Positions 1-10,068 are shown, counted from the stretch's first letter. The stretch: 25,000 bases of DNA from Fomitopsis serialis (GCF_022376445.1 NW_025955413.1:1-25000), one strand, 5' to 3'. Translations and numbers: made by a program. The notes: generated by a model not told the origin, from the letters alone.

Positions 1-13
1 CGCTTCGTGTTTC

Positions 14-300
14 CTGCATTCCGCGTGGCCTTGTTGCTCAGTGCTGGGAGTCCTGGCCGGACAGATTGCTTGCACGTTGCCGGCGCCACATACGGCAGAG
101 TAGAGGTCGCCAGAGTCGCTGTATAGGTTGCCAGAATCGAGATGTGAGGTGCAAGAGTCAAGACCCAGAGGATTAGGTAGGAGGCTCGCAGACGGAAGAT
201 GATGGCCTGGTGAAGACGGAGACGGCGGTCTTGAGCCACTTGCAGGGTCTTCACGCGCTGCTAGCTGAACTGACGAGTGTTCAACGTTGAGCGCTGAGTG
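14..300. repeat. Diverged direct repeat, left copy
   Basis: This stretch shares two anchors with 2255-2540 in the same order and nearly the same spacing. The first is a GGCCTTGTNGCTCAG motif (27-41 here, 2269-2283 in the other copy). The second is CTGCTAGCTGAACTG (261-275 and 2491-2505). The anchors are 234 and 222 bp apart. Sequence between them is only weakly alike. The pair could be old LTRs or a decayed duplication; I see no primer-binding site, polypurine tract or target duplication. Confidence 0.4.
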
Positions 301-834
301 GTGGCGGTCCAGTGCAGTGTGTTGGGAGCTAGCTCTCTGAGCGCTTACCGGCGACGCGGGCTTGTGACGCACACCTTTGGTGTTGAGCGTGTCGCCGGTC
401 GTGTCGGGCCAGTCGTTGACCATTTCGACCTCGTCTTTCGACTTAAACGAAATATATTTGGCGTCACGGCTCATTTCTGAACGCGCGACGCATGAACTTG
501 CGAGAGTTGACTCATTCTCGCTGGACCCGACGCAATGTCGTATCCCTATCCCTTCCCGGGCGCAGATACGAGTCAGCTCAGCACACAGCTCGTTGAATTC
601 TGGCACAGGCGGGGCGAGGACTGCGTCGTCGAGTCTAGCGCATGCACCGCTCTTGAGAGTGGTGCCGAGATTTGTCAGCTGGACATGGGAGGGCAGAGAT
701 GGTATCTCCGGAAGGCTCTGAGTAGGCCCGTCATGTCTCGGCACACGAACCATTCTTCGGAGTGTTGCATAACTCCTGCCGCTCAGCTAGACTAGACGTG
801 CTGGACACGTTCTTGCATGCGTCCAACATGTCAA
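301..834. other. Stretch without a supported gene
   Basis: Short overlapping reading frames occur here (for example 377-721), but none shows a recognisable motif, a convincing splice structure or a composition that stands out. I see nothing I can name. Confidence 0.5.
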
Positions 835-1780
835 TGCGATTGCACGTAGCATCCACGATGAGCGTTGAGCTCGTCGTGCAGCACTCTTGCGTCAATGCTT
901 GAATAGGCGGCGGCGATAGCCTGAGTACGTCCAGCATGGGCGTACTCTCATTCTTCGAGCCTTGCTACTCGCTGATCGTGTTCTCGCCGCTCCCTTCCCT
1001 CTCCATCTCCTTCGTGTTCGAATGAGAAGACGTGCTTGTCGTGCTCGATCGCACGCCGGACAGGTCGTGTATCGAGGCGGTAACTGTGCGCGATCGAATC
1101 GACCTCGAAGAGTGAGCATCCACGGTGAGTACATTGCGAGGAAGATACACAACAGATACGTCGAACGATGAGCTCGACGTGTCCGCAGTGCAATATGCAA
1201 TAGCACCGGGATGAGACGCGGTGGTCGTGCCGGGATACACCCCAAACACGTCGTGCATCGTGACGACGCTGAGCTCATTAGCCAGGCCGTTGCATGATTA
1301 CCATACCTCGATGAACTCACCATTCACGTGTACAATGACCGTTTCCCTCGTTGTATAACACATTGGTGCAGTCAATTGAGTCGAGTTAGTCGACGCAGGG
1401 ATGGGATGGATGGCGACGAGTACGTCACTCATATCACGATGAGGATCTACCACGGATACATCAAACGGTGAGTTTGGTGTACTCGCGGCTCGACGTAGCA
1501 GTGAATAAAGATGGGATGACCTTGTATAGCTGTGAAGCTCTCCAAGTACGTCGCTGTGCGAGGTCGGGACATTAGGAACGGCCGTGAATAAAGTATGACA
1601 TTCGTCGCACGCGTCGCCGAATAGAGTCATAATGCCTACGTCGAGTGGTGGACTCGGCGTAATCGCAATACGACAGGTATGACAAAAGGATGGAAATGAC
1701 CTGGTAGGTCTCTGAGGTCCTCCAGGTATGTCATCGTGCGCGAGTGTGGCTCTGGGGATATGCACTGGATGCCTGACTAC
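835..1780. repeat. Degenerate tandem repeat array
   Basis: Related blocks recur with drift. The block at about 1500-1560 matches 1683-1743 (a shared core resembling GATGACCTGGTAGGTCTCTG and CTCCAGGTAYGTC), a period near 183 bp. A second block, resembling TACGTCGAACGATGAGCTCG, recurs at about 1157, 1457 and, more weakly, 1637 and 850. On the minus strand the copies translate to similar stretches (FDVSVV and LDVGIM, each preceded by a TRS-containing segment). They may therefore be relics of a protein repeat, but the frame does not stay open and no gene is called. Confidence 0.5.
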
Positions 1781-3132
1781 CGGGGCCTCCGTAATGGCAC
1801 CTCGGTTTCCTCGTTCGTGAGCATAGACTCCGTGGAGCTGTGACCCGTGCCGGGTACACTTGGGTGTACCCCAGGTGCAGCGATGGGCACGCCAGCACGT
1901 GCGTCGAGCGGTGCGGCACCTGCACGACGGTCGATCGTAGACAGGTGCAGTACGCCGGACATGCAGTAGCGCGTGTCCGTCGTACTGCTGTCTGTTAAGT
2001 CGTCCCATTTCGCATGTGTGCCTTTCTCATGGCGAACAGGGTGCACAGCGAACTCCTTGTTCGCTGAAACACCTGTTTGCGTGGGCACTGACGATGGAGG
2101 CGGCGAGCGGTGTACGTCCGTTGAGGGCGTACCTTTGTTTCGCGAGCTTTCTAGCTCATTCTTCCTCTCGCCACACCCTTGCCCCTCCTTCCCTTTCTCT
2201 TCCTCCTTGTCCCTCTCCTTCGTGATTTCTGCTGTCTATCCCTCATTCGTGGTTGTCTCCTCCTGCATGGCCTTGTCGCTCAGCGCTGAACTTGCACGTC
2301 CGTTGCGCAAGTCCCCAGTCGTGGAGCTGGTGTACGGATCGCTGGAGCCGTAGGACTTCGAGTTGATTTTGTCAGACCCGAGCCGGAGAGAACGAATGTC
2401 GAGGGTGGGAGTTCCAGGAGAGAGCCAGGAGCCTGGAGGGGAGGAATAGCGCCGGCGGCCTTGCGCCGCGTGGAAGGTCGCCAAGTGGAACTGCTAGCTG
2501 AACTGGTGGAAGTTCACTGTTCAGCTGGCGAAGTTCAAGATAAATCGTAAAAAGTCTTGTAGATCGGTAGAAAGGGCTGCACACCTCGTAGTCACTGTAG
2601 AACATCTCCGGTGAGCTCGCGGGTGTGTGCCGCGCCTCTGAACGGGCTATCGAGGGTCGCTTTGCGTGAGACGTACGAACACCGTGCATCTGTGGGTGGG
2701 TGGGCAGACAACAGCAGGCTGCCTCTGTTGGCTGACGTTCCGCATAGTTAGCATTCAGATACATTGACGGTTGCGACTTACAATGAGACACATTGGTCGG
2801 TCCACAGAATACTACCTAGGTGCGAATGGAGGTTTGAAACGATGTGCAACCTGGATAGGAGATGCCTTACCTTCATGACGGAAGAGTCGCAGCCAATAAG
2901 AAGAGTATTGTATCGTGTGGCGTTTTAGCGAGTCACCGGAGATTCCGATCTCTGCCCACATCTCCGATTCCATCCCTTGGTGTAGCCTACAGTCCGATAT
3001 TAGACAGTTCAACCTTAGCGATTCAATTGCAATTAGCCTGGCTCGCACGCGATCAAGCCTGACACTCACCTAGCACCCAAATCCAGTCCTGGACTGTGCA
3101 CTACATTATACTAAAATCTACGTCTGCTATTC
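1781..3132. other. Intergenic, no supported gene
   Basis: Apart from the right copy of the direct repeat (2255-2540), this stretch holds only short overlapping reading frames without recognisable motifs. A pyrimidine-rich segment lies at about 2155-2270. The minus-strand frame at 2812-3069 is open for 85 codons downstream of the gene at 3133-3700, but nothing else supports it. Confidence 0.4.
2255..2540. repeat. Diverged direct repeat, right copy
   Basis: Partner of the repeat at 14-300, with the same two anchors at 2269-2283 and 2491-2505. The copies lie about 2.24 kb apart in the same orientation. That would suit an old LTR element, but the DNA between them shows no retrotransposon domain. 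Confidence 0.4.
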
Positions 3133-3700
3133 TACATAGCAATACTCTGAGCTACACAACGTCAGGATATTGCAATCGCACTAGATAGAAGTACTCACTT
3201 ATCCAGTACACCGTCTCGGATGCCCGTTTCAGGCCCTGCTCCGACAAGTTGAGGTTGTCATCAAGGACCCTCACAACACGGGCTTTGACCCTAGAGGACC
3301 AGTCGGCAACCGTTATGTATTCCCCTATGTCCCCCACGTAGATATACGACATGCGGGCATGGAACTTAGGCCGATACGGGTTCAGCGGCAGGATGACGGA
3401 GAGATCACCAGGTCTAAGGGGCGGCGGGGTATTGATTTTCTCCTTACCCCAGTTAACAGGCCTCCAGACGCTGTGATTGCACTGCGTACAGGTCTGGGCA
3501 CGGGCGACGAGCATAGCGATTAGATTACTCACCGTACGGATGTTCAGCGAGCTCGTGATCGGTACGAACCAAAACCCGACTATCTCGCCATTTTGGACGC
3601 AATACGACGTAACCACGGCCGGTCTTCCCTTCCGCGTTTGCGCCCGGCTGCCGTACGCCCATGCAAATCGACTTGCGACGGTTTGATCCAGATAAGACAC
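3133..3700 (-). CDS. Hypothetical protein, 5' end uncertain
   Basis: A 182-codon frame is open on the minus strand from 3700 to 3152. It has a protein-like composition, including RKGRPAVVTSY, GFWFVPITSS and a later FHARMSYIYVGDIGEYI stretch. A GRPxVV segment followed by a PITS segment recalls the N-terminus of small SH3-like barrel proteins of the PemK type. That is only an impression, and no function is assigned. Two introns are plausible: 3482-3532 (51 nt, GTGAGT donor, in frame, so the frame stays open either way) and a 3' intron with a GTGAGT donor near 3198. The latter would move the stop to 3133-3135. The first codon of the frame is GTG, not ATG, so an upstream exon probably exists. Overlapping frames further upstream (3700-3969) did not give a convincing one. 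A real gene is likely; its limits are uncertain. Confidence 0.5.
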
Positions 3701-4865
3701 GCGGGGAGCGACACGCGGTGTTCGTGGTCATTGCGGATGGTCTGGAGAGATTTGTCAGGGGCGCGACAGGAGTGCGTGTTGTAGCAAGGGTCGCGACAAA
3801 GGCCAACACAACTAGAGAGTGTTGTACTGACGAGGAGCGTGGCCAGGATACGAGAGGCGAGCGCAAGTTGAGCGCTGGAGCGCCCGTGCGATTGGACGCG
3901 ACCCGCTAGCGCCCACACGATTTGCGTGCGATCGAGTGCGATCGAGGAGCGCCCGTGGTTCGGCTGCAACTCAACGGTTCGTCAGCTCGTTTGGCTGCCT
4001 GACAGGTAGTCTATGTACTGGGACGCAATGCAACTCAATACATACATGGGCTCGGTCACCAGTTATGGCGCGATTGATTACTGTCCAGCTCGGACTCGTA
4101 GCGAGGTCCTAGTTAAGTGGACGCGAGTGGAATAAACAGGATGTGAGTAGAGATAGAATGTGTGTGGGGCACAGCCCAGCTCAAAACGTGTGCCCTGACC
4201 TGTGGGGTAACGGGTGAGCTGCGGTACCCACATGGAAGGCGACTACGGCGCGTTGCTGCAAAGCTGTTACCCCCATATCGAAGACGATGTACCACGCGCT
4301 GATGCTTGGCCTTAATTCTTTCTAGCGCGGTGGAGGCATTGCATAGCAGATAACCTCGTTGTGCACCGGCGCATTCTAAAGATACAGCACCATAATTATC
4401 GCGTGCTTGCGCAGGTAAAACCTGAAGCTTTCCCCGCTCTAGAGCCTGATCTGTTGACGCAGGACGGTGACGCGGACACATGACTCTGTGGAAGGCGCAA
4501 GAGCGCGCGAGTAGAGTAATTGCACCTCAGTCGAGTACCAAGAGGACTACGACTGAATATGTACTCGTTAACACGATCGAACTTACTGTGTCGAAAGGCA
4601 CACCCCGGAGTAGGTACTCTAAGGTGGCTTCAATGCATGTCAGGTCACTCTGAGCTGTTCATTGACTGTAACTAGTTCTCCGGTGACACCCTCTATTCCT
4701 TGGATAGCTCAGGCTGTCTGAGCGCCAGTTCATCAATCTTATCTGGTATTCCTTTGTTGCTTCTAGCCTAGTACTCGAGCTCGCAAAGGCTCTACTATCT
4801 GACCTACCATATAAATCTTCGACACAAGCCAGGATTTTGACGGCTGTGGTCCTGGCGATCGCCCT
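3701..4865. other. Intergenic, no supported gene
   Basis: Open frames at 3580-3969 and 4113-4481 on the minus strand have no recognisable motif. The 3860-3960 segment is enriched in short GTGCGATCGA-type repeats. No LTR, primer-binding site or promoter for the gag relic downstream could be identified. Confidence 0.4.
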
Positions 4866-5213
4866 GGTCAACAACAGACCGCTCCACCACCGCCGCAGTC
4901 TACCCCTGTCCCCAAAAATCCAGCCCAGGCGTTCTGCTGAGCACTTGAGGCTCTCTGTCGACATGCCAAACAGCTCTCAAACAACCAAGCACAACTGGAC
5001 AACGCGTTTTTCGCGATGACCGAGCGCGTCGAAGATCTCACCGTCGTGGCCACGTCACCTCAGGCTCTCAACGTCACCGTGTCCTTTCAGGGCAACGGGA
5101 GCAGCGGGGGATCTGGTCCTAATGTCAACAAGCGTGCCCCGCGCATGTTCTCAGGTAATTCTGACCAAGTCCCTTCTTTTCTGCGCGAACTCCGTGCGAC
5201 GTTCGAACTGTAG
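4866..5213 (+). pseudogene. Ty3/gypsy gag relic, N-terminal part
   Basis: One frame reads through a Gln/Pro-rich stretch and an in-frame stop (TGA at 4938-4940). It then gives a helical segment (KQLSNNQAQLDNAFFAMTER) and a Gly/Ser linker. The usual entry to a retrotransposon capsid follows, with PRMFSGNSDQVPSFLRELRA, ending at a stop at 5211-5213. Fungal gypsy gag proteins have this order: coiled coil, linker, then a FxG...FLRE capsid motif. The frame is broken immediately before the inserted element at 5217-6271; the rest of the capsid resumes beyond it. It is dead as a coding sequence. Confidence 0.75.
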
Positions 5214-5216
5214 AAC

Positions 5217-6271
5217 ATGTCCCAGCGGGTTTGCAGGGCATCTCAAGCCCCGCTGTGGCGGCTGTGGCGCAATCGCCCCGGACGTCTCTAGGTCGCGTGC
5301 GGCGGCGTCGTCGCGCCCCATTACTTACTTACACTGTACAGCGCGAATAAAGGACCTGCGCATCGACTGACGATCATACGGCTGTTTTCGAAGCATGCGT
5401 CACAGCACTCACAGACGTCGAGCCTCCCCGTTGTTCATTGAGAACTGGCATGTCCCGCGCATCCGAGTCTCAGGCGCAGGCGGACACTTCAGAGAAATTA
5501 GGAACGAAAGACTCTGATTCGGTGCTGCCGGCCTTGACAGTCACTAGCAGGTCCTCACCGGTGAGTGTCAACGCGAACTGTACAGTTACATGACTCGGAC
5601 TCATGCATGCTACACCTACAGATAAATTCCTCACCTAATAGACCGCTGCCTGCGGGACGCGACGGCTTGTTGCGCGGAAGCGCGGGCTTTACGGTAAGAA
5701 ATGCCACCCAATTGTGATTGTGCGCCAACACTGACACGGTCCCACAATGTCTGTTCCAGCTTGATGACGAAGATGACGTGGACGTGGACGAACATGTCCG
5801 CTTGCTGCGTTGCGCTGCTGACATTGTTAAAGAGCAATGCGACGTCGGTGCAAAACACCGCTTCATTCAAAATGGCCTTCAAGTTAGCGGTGGGCGCGAG
5901 ACATCGAGAAGCACGAGCGCAGGTGAACCATACCCATTACAATTACCCACAAACGCGGCCAGGCGGCTCCTTCGAACGTTATCCTTAGGTTACAAGTGCA
6001 TCGCACACCGCTGACTCAAAAGCAGCAGTAATACTAGCCTGAGCATGCTTGTTGGTATGTTGTGCTTATTCTCTTACCTCTTGACTGTAGCGCGACACCA
6101 AGAATTATATTGCATACTAATGAGTCACAATATCTCTGACGTACACGAGAAATCATTATAAGCAGGACTTCTATTCGCGCTGTAATGGGGTGCCACGCGA
6201 CTTTGATAGAGACGTCCGGCGTGATCGTGACACAGCAGGTTCTGAAATGCCCTGCAAACCCGCTGGGACAT
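5217..6271. mobile_element. 1,055-bp TIR element inserted in gag
   Basis: The ends are long imperfect terminal inverted repeats. The outer 26 bases are almost perfectly complementary (left from 5217, ATGTCCCAGCGGGTTTGCAG; right ending at 6271). Further matched blocks follow in the same order inward: a CTGCTGTG-like block, CCGGACGTCTCT, GTCGCG, CCCATTAC, then AGCGCGAATA. The arms cover about 5217-5359 and 6161-6271. The element separates two halves of one gag relic, which shows that it is an insertion. No complete transposase is visible, so it is probably non-autonomous. No clear target-site duplication remains, and the superfamily is unassigned. Confidence 0.8.
5758..5890 (+). pseudogene. Exon-like coding relic inside TIR element
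   Basis: After a possible acceptor (TTCCAG at about 5754-5759), one frame reads an acidic run (LDDEDDVDVDEHV) and then a helical segment (LLRCAADIVKEQCDVGAKHR). This is much more protein-like than its surroundings. It may be a captured host exon or a remnant of the element's own protein. No neighbouring exon or family could be recognised, so no function is given. Confidence 0.35.
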
Positions 6272-6276
6272 TGACC

Positions 6277-7055
6277 CCAAGGTCAGAACGTTGCGCTTAT
6301 TCTGTCCATGTATCTCAAGGATGGTTCATTCCTCTACTGGTACAACGACGTCAAGCGCGCGCAACCTGAGTTGCTGCGCGACAGGTCGCGTTTCAAAGAC
6401 GCGTTTTGAAAAAGCGCTTCGAGGACAGTAACCAGGTTGATAAGGCCTGTCCCAGCTTTGCTTCCCGCTTCAAGGAGCTTCTACCCTTTGTCGACATGTC
6501 TGACTACATGCAGATCGCGATGTTCGATCAGGGTCTCAAGCCCACTGTTAAGCAGACCCTGATTACTGTGTCCCGTCCGGATACACTCGAGGCGTGGACC
6601 AAGATTGTGATTGATGCTGACAACAAGATCCATGGGAGCATGACAAGAGGGTTTCTTACTGGTAAGCACTCGCTTTCACTGCAAAGCAGCATGAATTCTC
6701 GTTGTCGGCACGGCCAACGTCATCCGCTCCGGCGCCCACTTCTATAGGTATCACAGATATGGCTAAACCAGAAAGTGTAACTTCTTTCCACGATAAATTT
6801 CGAGAAGTCATGTCCGCAAGCACACCGTCAAACAATGACGTTGTTCCGATGGAGATCGACGCCATTTGACGCGGTCCCGGGCCGCTGACCCCAGTAGAGA
6901 AGGGGTATCGCCGCAAAAATGATTTCTTCTTCTACTTACTGCGTCGAGGGAAAGCACACCGTCTTCGATTGTCTTAATATGGCGGAGAACGCCAAGAAGA
7001 AGGCTAAGGGTGCTCCCTCTTCGAGAAAAGCCTAGCCGGAGATCTTTCGCCTGTC
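6277..7055 (+). pseudogene. Ty3/gypsy gag relic, C-terminal part
   Basis: Capsid sequence resumes after the inserted element. One frame reads NVALILSMYLKDGSFLYWYN and ends in a stop at 6407-6409. A second frame takes over at 6406 (KKRFEDSNQVDKACPSFASR), followed by DYMQIAMFDQGLKPTVKQTL and a TLEAWTKIVIDADNKIH stretch. This matches the capsid C-terminal pattern of fungal gypsy elements. After about 6674 another frame carries VPMEIDAI, a stop, GPGPLTPVEKGYRRKNDFFF, and then a damaged zinc knuckle (YCVEGKHTVFDC in a third frame, lacking the first Cys), ending KKKAKGAPSSRKA-stop near 7035. At least three frame breaks and two stops make it a relic. No protease, reverse transcriptase or integrase follows. 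Confidence 0.8.
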
Positions 7056-7159
7056 CCGGGGCTTCCAGGATCTTCAGGGACTCAGGCTCCCGTCGCGGGG
7101 ACCTACGCACGTCCGTTCAGTAAACGGGGTGTGGATACCCAAGCCTGCTACCCAGTGAA

Positions 7160-7310
7160 AAACGCATCTGCTGGGAGATGCTCTGAGATGCTCGGAGCTG
7201 CTCGGTGGGGCTGCTGTGAAAAGAACATCTGCGAGCAGCTCCGAGCAGCCTGGAGCAAGAAATTTAGACTTTTCGCATTTTTCAAACTGCTCGGAGCTGC
7301 TCTGAGCGTG
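7160..7310. repeat. Inverted repeat cluster of GCTCGGAGCTGCTC
   Basis: A 15-bp perfect inverted repeat (7190-7204 against 7232-7246) can form a hairpin with a 27-base loop. A further copy of GCTCGGAGCTGCTC lies at 7289-7302, and weaker copies (GATGCTCTGAGATGCTCGGA) precede it. No gene is seen here. Confidence 0.7.
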
Positions 7311-7424
7311 AAAATCACTCGTATGCAGCTGGGAGCAGATCCGGGCATATTGCTAGATGCTCCTGTATTGCACTAGTTGCCAGAAAAAGAATACATTTAT
7401 CGAGTGTCCGTCTACATATTGCTT

Positions 7425-7650
7425 GCACCCTGCGTACTGCGCCCGCCCGCACCCTGCGTACCGCGCCTGCCTGCACCGACACCCCGCACGCGATACCAAG
7501 TTTGCCCCCTGCATACCTTGCCCATGCGCCCCCGCCCGACCACCCCGTACGCCTCCTGCCCGACCACCCCGCCCGCACCCTGCATACCACGCCCACCTGC
7601 TTCCTGCGTACAGCGCCCGCCCGCACCCTGCATACCGCACTCGCGCCCGT
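7425..7650. repeat. 24-bp GC-rich minisatellite
   Basis: Copies of a unit close to GCACCCTGCGTACCGCGCCC (plus GCCC) run head to tail. The first two are regular at 24 bp, the middle is disordered, and three more follow from about 7572. Because 24 is a multiple of three, all frames stay open and give an 8-residue repeat (for example HPAYRARP). This explains the long low-complexity frames on both strands, which I do not call as genes. Confidence 0.75.
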
Positions 7651-7718
7651 TTCACGCCTTCGTCTCACTCGCATGCGCTGGCCGCTTGCCGACGTTTCCG
7701 AGTCTTGACCGTTGCGCT

Positions 7719-8530
7719 TCACTTCTTCACCTCGGATTTCTTGCCTTGGTCCGCCAACGCGACCGGCTCCTGCTGACTCAGTTCAATCGAGCTCGCACAC
7801 ACCTTGTTCGCCTTACGAATCGCGATGCGTAGCGGCGGCAGTTGGTACCTGCTCGCCATCTCGTCGAGTGCTGGGGGCGGGGCACCGTTCAGTGCTGCGC
7901 GATGGCGGCGCGAATGGCTGCGATCTGGGACTGCGTCCCTGTGCACCAATGCCGGCCTGGCCGCTCATAAACCTCGTCGACTGTAGTATCTGGCTCTGGC
8001 TGGGGTTCGGACCTGCCCTGGCAGCCCAATAACACTCCCAGGATGATTACCCAGCCGGCTTATGCCAGTGGACTTGCGCTCACCTGGGAACGACTGCTCG
8101 TAGTCGTGCAGAATCTCCTCCACGGGCAAATTCCGATGGACCTACATTTAACGGCGGGAGCATGTGCTTCGGGTACGGGTTTGGCGACGTCGAACGCCAG
8201 TCGAAAGCTGGCGGCGCGCCGGCGACGATCTCCGCGGAGCGACGGTAGTCGACCGAGTTCCTGCGACCACTCCGGCTCGATCCGTCTGGCGGCGGCGACA
8301 GCTTGTTCGCCGTGGTGTCCCGTCTCGTTGGCGATGGGCTGGAAGTCGGATACGCGCCCTGTGGCTGGTACTGACTCTGCCGCCGTGTGCTGCCTCCTCC
8401 TTTTTGAGCGCAACCATCTGCTGGGCGAGCGGATCGTCGTCTTGCCCGACGTTGAGCGGCCGCGGCGCGGCTATTTTGCTGCAGCGTCTCTGTCTTCGCG
8501 GGTCGCGTGAGGGATCCACAGGGTAAGCCC
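7719..8530 (-). pseudogene. Disrupted coding region of unknown function
   Basis: Reading the minus strand from about 8510, one frame gives a Gln/Ser/Pro/Arg-rich, disordered-looking stretch (RRQSQYQPQGAYPTSSPSP, later NPYPKHMLPPLNV). A GTAG acceptor is then followed by a short segment (NLPVEEILHDYEQSFPG) that ends at a GTGAGC donor near 8084. Further on, DTTVDEVYERPGRHWCTGTQ runs into a stop. A different frame continues with NGAPPPALDEMASRYQLPPL and ends KSEVKK-stop at 7719. The pieces look like one gene with a small intron and at least one frame break. I do not recognise the family. It could be a decayed gene or an intact one hidden by an assembly indel. Confidence 0.35.
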
Positions 8531-8574
8531 GCTCGCCGATCTTCAGCATCGTCTCTGCTCTCTGTAGTCGGGTC

Positions 8575-8965
8575 GACGGGCGGCGGAGCGCACTGGCAGA
8601 GACGGGCGAGCGAGCATGGAGACGGGCGAGCGAGTGCAGAGGGGCGGGCAAGTGCACAAATACTTACGGGACACAGATCGCGTTGCTCGGCGCGCCAGCG
8701 ATCCTTACAACGATGTTCACGGGTCTCGCACGAAGCCAGCTAGGGAACGAACAGACGAGTGGATGGTCAGCTAAAGTGTGAGCGAGACGTGCGGGCGAGG
8801 CAGACTCCAAGGAGGCGGGCGGGCAAGCAAGGAGGTGTGCGGGCAGACAAGAAGGCGCGTGGCAAGTAAAAGATGCGTGGGCGAGCGAAGAGACACGTAA
8901 GCGGATGAGACGGGCATACAGCAGGGCGAGCGGGCGGGCGGTAGACAAGCAGCGGGCAATTGCAC
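8575..8965. repeat. Purine-rich degenerate GGGCGAGCGAG repeats
   Basis: The plus strand is dominated by A/G-rich units resembling GGGCGAGCGAG, GGCGGGCGGGCAAGCAAGG and GACGGGC, repeated with drift. The unit resembles a minisatellite but shows no fixed period. No gene is supported here. Confidence 0.55.
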
Positions 8966-9051
8966 ACTAAGTGGTGGTGGTAGTAAGAGCATGAGACTCA
9001 TTGAGAGGGAGGGGCAGGATGTCGACGACGGCCGCCGTCGCTGCAAAGAGA

Positions 9052-9365
9052 TTAGGTTAGGTTAGGTTATGGGGACAATCGAGACGACCCAGGGGGCTCT
9101 GGCGCCCGCTAAACCCTAGTAAGCGCCGGCTTAACCCTATAGACGCCCAGGATTTCCCAAAGTGGGCGGGCAGAGCAGTGGACTGCTGTGGGTGGTTGGA
9201 GAGTGGGGTAAACCGGCCAGACTGAACGGTGAATGATCACGGCTCAACGAATGAACGGACGTGCATGCGATCTGGTTAGGTTATGAGACGAAAACGAGCA
9301 ACCTGGACGGCTAGGTTCGTCACAAGCCCTAACCCTAATGGGCGCTAATTCCGTTTAGCGCCCGG
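9052..9365. repeat. Telomere-like motifs in imperfect direct repeat
   Basis: TTAGGTTAGGTTAGGTTA lies at 9052-9069, GGTTAGGTTAT at about 9274-9284, and CCCTAACCCTAA at 9327-9338; TAAACCCTA and TTAACCCTAT lie between them. The segment after 9060 and the one after 9274 are roughly alike (GGTTAGGTTATG, then GACG, then an AACCCTA motif, then GGCGCTAA-type sequence), spaced by about 215 bp. A small inverted repeat (GGGCGCTAA at 9340-9348, TTAGCGCCC at 9355-9363) closes the block. The motifs are too short to be a functional telomere. Confidence 0.5.
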
Positions 9366-9482
9366 ACTTGAGCACGTGGACACACGACACGGAGGACGAA
9401 CGAGAGAGGGGAGAGCAAATGGGAATAAGAAGAGGGTGGACGCGGCGACAAGTCCAGAAGTAGTTGAGCAGCCACGGCACGG

Positions 9483-9866
9483 ACGGGCAGGGACTGGTGA
9501 GCCGACGGCGCACCCGCGCGAGAGGGAGCCCGCATGCCTGCCCAGCCACGCCGCAGTGCGCCGTCGGCGCACCACGAGGAGGCGGCGAGCGGGGTGCACA
9601 GGGTCGCCAGTGGCCGCCAAAAGCCAGGCGAACGCGGGGCCGGTGTGAGCATGGGAGTCACCGCGGAGGGGTGCGCCGATGGCGCACTAGCGGTGACGAC
9701 CTGCTCACACTGGCCCCGCGAGCCGGCTGCGGCGGACAGGGCGGGCCGAGTGCACTTCGCTCGCCGCCTCCTCGTGGTGCGCCGACGGCGCACTGCGGCG
9801 TGGCTGGGCAAGCATGCGGGCTCCCTCTCGCGCGGGTGCGCCGTCGGCTCACCAGTCCCTGCCCGT
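9483..9866. repeat. 384-bp fold-back with nested palindromes
   Basis: The outer arms (9483-9599 and 9750-9866, 117 bp) are nearly perfect inverted copies. The inner sequence is also paired: CGCGGGGCCGGTGTGAGCA at 9633-9651 with 9702-9720, and GTCACCGC at 9657-9664 with 9690-9697, centred on GTGCGCCGATGGCGCAC (9671-9687). The arms carry four more copies of that short palindrome (9496-9512, 9556-9572, 9777-9793, 9836-9852). It lies 203 bp beyond the stop codon of the SNF2 gene. No coding potential beyond mirror-image frames is seen. Confidence 0.9.
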
Positions 9867-10068
9867 TCTCACGCAGGTGCCTTCGACTGACAGACTTAGC
9901 GTTGCGGCCACCCTCTTCTTATTCGTAGTCCTCTTATTTGTAGTGGTCTCATTCTTAGTCTCAGTCTTACTCAAGTCAGTCATACAAGCAATACAATTCG
10001 TCATAACAGTCATTACATTGTACATGAGATGATACTAAAAAACGCGGCCACGCGACAGGACGACGAGC

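Noticed and set aside
1298..2008. 236-codon minus-strand frame
   Set aside because: It runs across the degenerate tandem repeats, and neighbouring copies lie in different frames. No motif is recognisable, so it is treated as repeat relic.
2812..3069. 85-codon minus-strand frame after the 3133-3700 gene
   Set aside because: Open but without motifs; splicing into the upstream gene could not be shown.
4113..4481. 122-codon minus-strand frame
   Set aside because: No motif, no splice support and no homologue recognised; composition is like the surroundings.
5217..6271. hAT assignment of the TIR element from a YAGNG-like start
   Set aside because: The inverted repeat extends outside CAGCGG, and no matching 8-bp target duplication is visible.
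7353..7832. Pro/Arg/His-rich frames of 100-150 codons
   Set aside because: They arise from the 24-bp minisatellite, open in every frame, without supporting exons.
9335..9928. Overlapping Arg-rich frames on both strands
   Set aside because: They are mirror images produced by the fold-back, with the same peptide appearing on both strands.
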